Of a stretch of 13,115 bases of DNA, positions 12,975 to 13,115 are shown piece by piece (position 1 is the stretch's first letter; every line of letters starts with the position of its first letter). Position numbers and translations under genes: made by a program. This DNA is from Oscillospiraceae bacterium. Its GTDB lineage: Bacteria > Bacillota_A > Clostridia > Oscillospirales > Oscillospiraceae. The stretch spans positions 1 through 13,115 of the forward strand of contig JAFUPG010000074.1 of NCBI GenBank assembly GCA_017481325.1, given 5' to 3'. The notes under the pieces are model-generated. The model saw nothing but the letters and a program-made list of their open reading frames with translations, made no database searches and was not told the origin of the DNA.

Positions 12975-13115
12975 ATGCCTTACTTTTCTTGCTACCCGTA
13001 AACGGGTCTATGTATTCCTTTATCGTCATCTGATCCATCATCTCATCTTCCGTAAGCTGATTGCGGATATATTCCTCTATCGCTTTTTATTCTTCCCTAC
13101 CGTGTCTACATAGTA
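12973..13115 (-). pseudogene. tnpA: IS200-type Y1 transposase tnpA, C-terminal part, frameshifted
   Basis: The right-hand frame reads YYVDTVGKN and then runs into a stop within five codons. A second frame continues the expected sequence as KAIEEYIRNQLTEDEMMDQMTIKEYIDPFTG and ends at 12973-12975. Together they give the usual C-terminus of IS200-type TnpA. The join is at a run of five A residues (T5 at 13084-13088), where one missing base explains the shift. The catalytic YxxxQ (Tyr and Gln of the HUH active site) lies downstream of the shift, so the product from the normal frame would be inactive. The HUH part is outside the window. A sequencing error or -1 slippage at the A-run are the alternatives to a true pseudogene. 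Confidence 0.7.

Larger units (their letters stand above)
12851..13115 (-). mobile_element. IS200/IS605-type insertion sequence, 3' portion (continues past window)
   Basis: The leftward tnpA remnant is followed by a non-coding tail of about 120 bp packed with small hairpins. They are CCACC/GGTGG (12851-12868), CCCT/AGGG (about 12880-12890), CCCCT/AGGGG (about 12905-12916) and the 9-bp stem at 12946-12970. Their loops share a CTAAA or CTAGA core. Subterminal imperfect hairpins without terminal inverted repeats are how IS200/IS605 elements mark their ends. The outer boundary is near 12843-12851 but cannot be fixed without a second copy. The other end and most of tnpA are outside the window, and no tnpB is seen. 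Confidence 0.65.

Overview
The window looks like chromosome from a low-to-mid GC anaerobic Firmicute of the gut Clostridia, probably Oscillospiraceae/Ruminococcaceae. The grounds are strong AAGGAGG-type Shine-Dalgarno sites, TTGACA/TATAAT promoters, intrinsic terminators, tightly packed genes, and the families present: NahK-type hexosamine kinase, NagA, MATE and ABC exporters, flavoredoxin, hydantoinase and an IS200-type transposase. The genus assignment is an inference.

Layout. Bases 2-202 are the 3' end of a rightward DinB-like gene. It converges through a bidirectional terminator (about 211-263) on a leftward two-gene operon. That operon encodes a coiled-coil protein with two membrane segments (1016-2014) and a Sel1-repeat protein (304-1005), and has its own promoter and an operator-like dyad. 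The gene-free stretch 2015-2460 holds this promoter, a terminator (about 2210-2255) and a 170-bp palindromic MITE-like element (2280-2449).

Bases 2461-6117 are a leftward amino-sugar cluster: nahK (N-acetylhexosamine 1-kinase), a ROK-family sugar kinase with an extra N-terminal module, and nagA (GlcNAc-6-P deacetylase). A strong intrinsic terminator lies between the ROK gene and nagA. The likely logic is that NahK makes HexNAc-1-P for nucleotide-sugar synthesis, while the ROK kinase makes GlcNAc-6-P that NagA deacetylates. NagB and a GNB/LNB phosphorylase are not in the window.

Next come a leftward MATE-ABC exporter operon (6286-9442), a leftward AqpZ-type aquaporin (9614-10282) and a leftward flavin-reductase-domain protein (10450-11007). 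Between the last two is a divergent promoter pair whose rightward member has perfect consensus hexamers but no sense gene downstream. From 11150 a rightward pair encodes a dihydropyrimidinase/hydantoinase and a small C-terminally anchored membrane protein. The window ends in the 3' part of an IS200-type element: a run of small hairpins and a frameshifted tnpA.

No defence island, CRISPR array, tRNA or rRNA was seen. The less ordinary items are the uncharacterised Sel1/coiled-coil operon, the intra-operon terminator, the orphan consensus promoter, the MITE-like palindrome and the hairpin-rich IS end.
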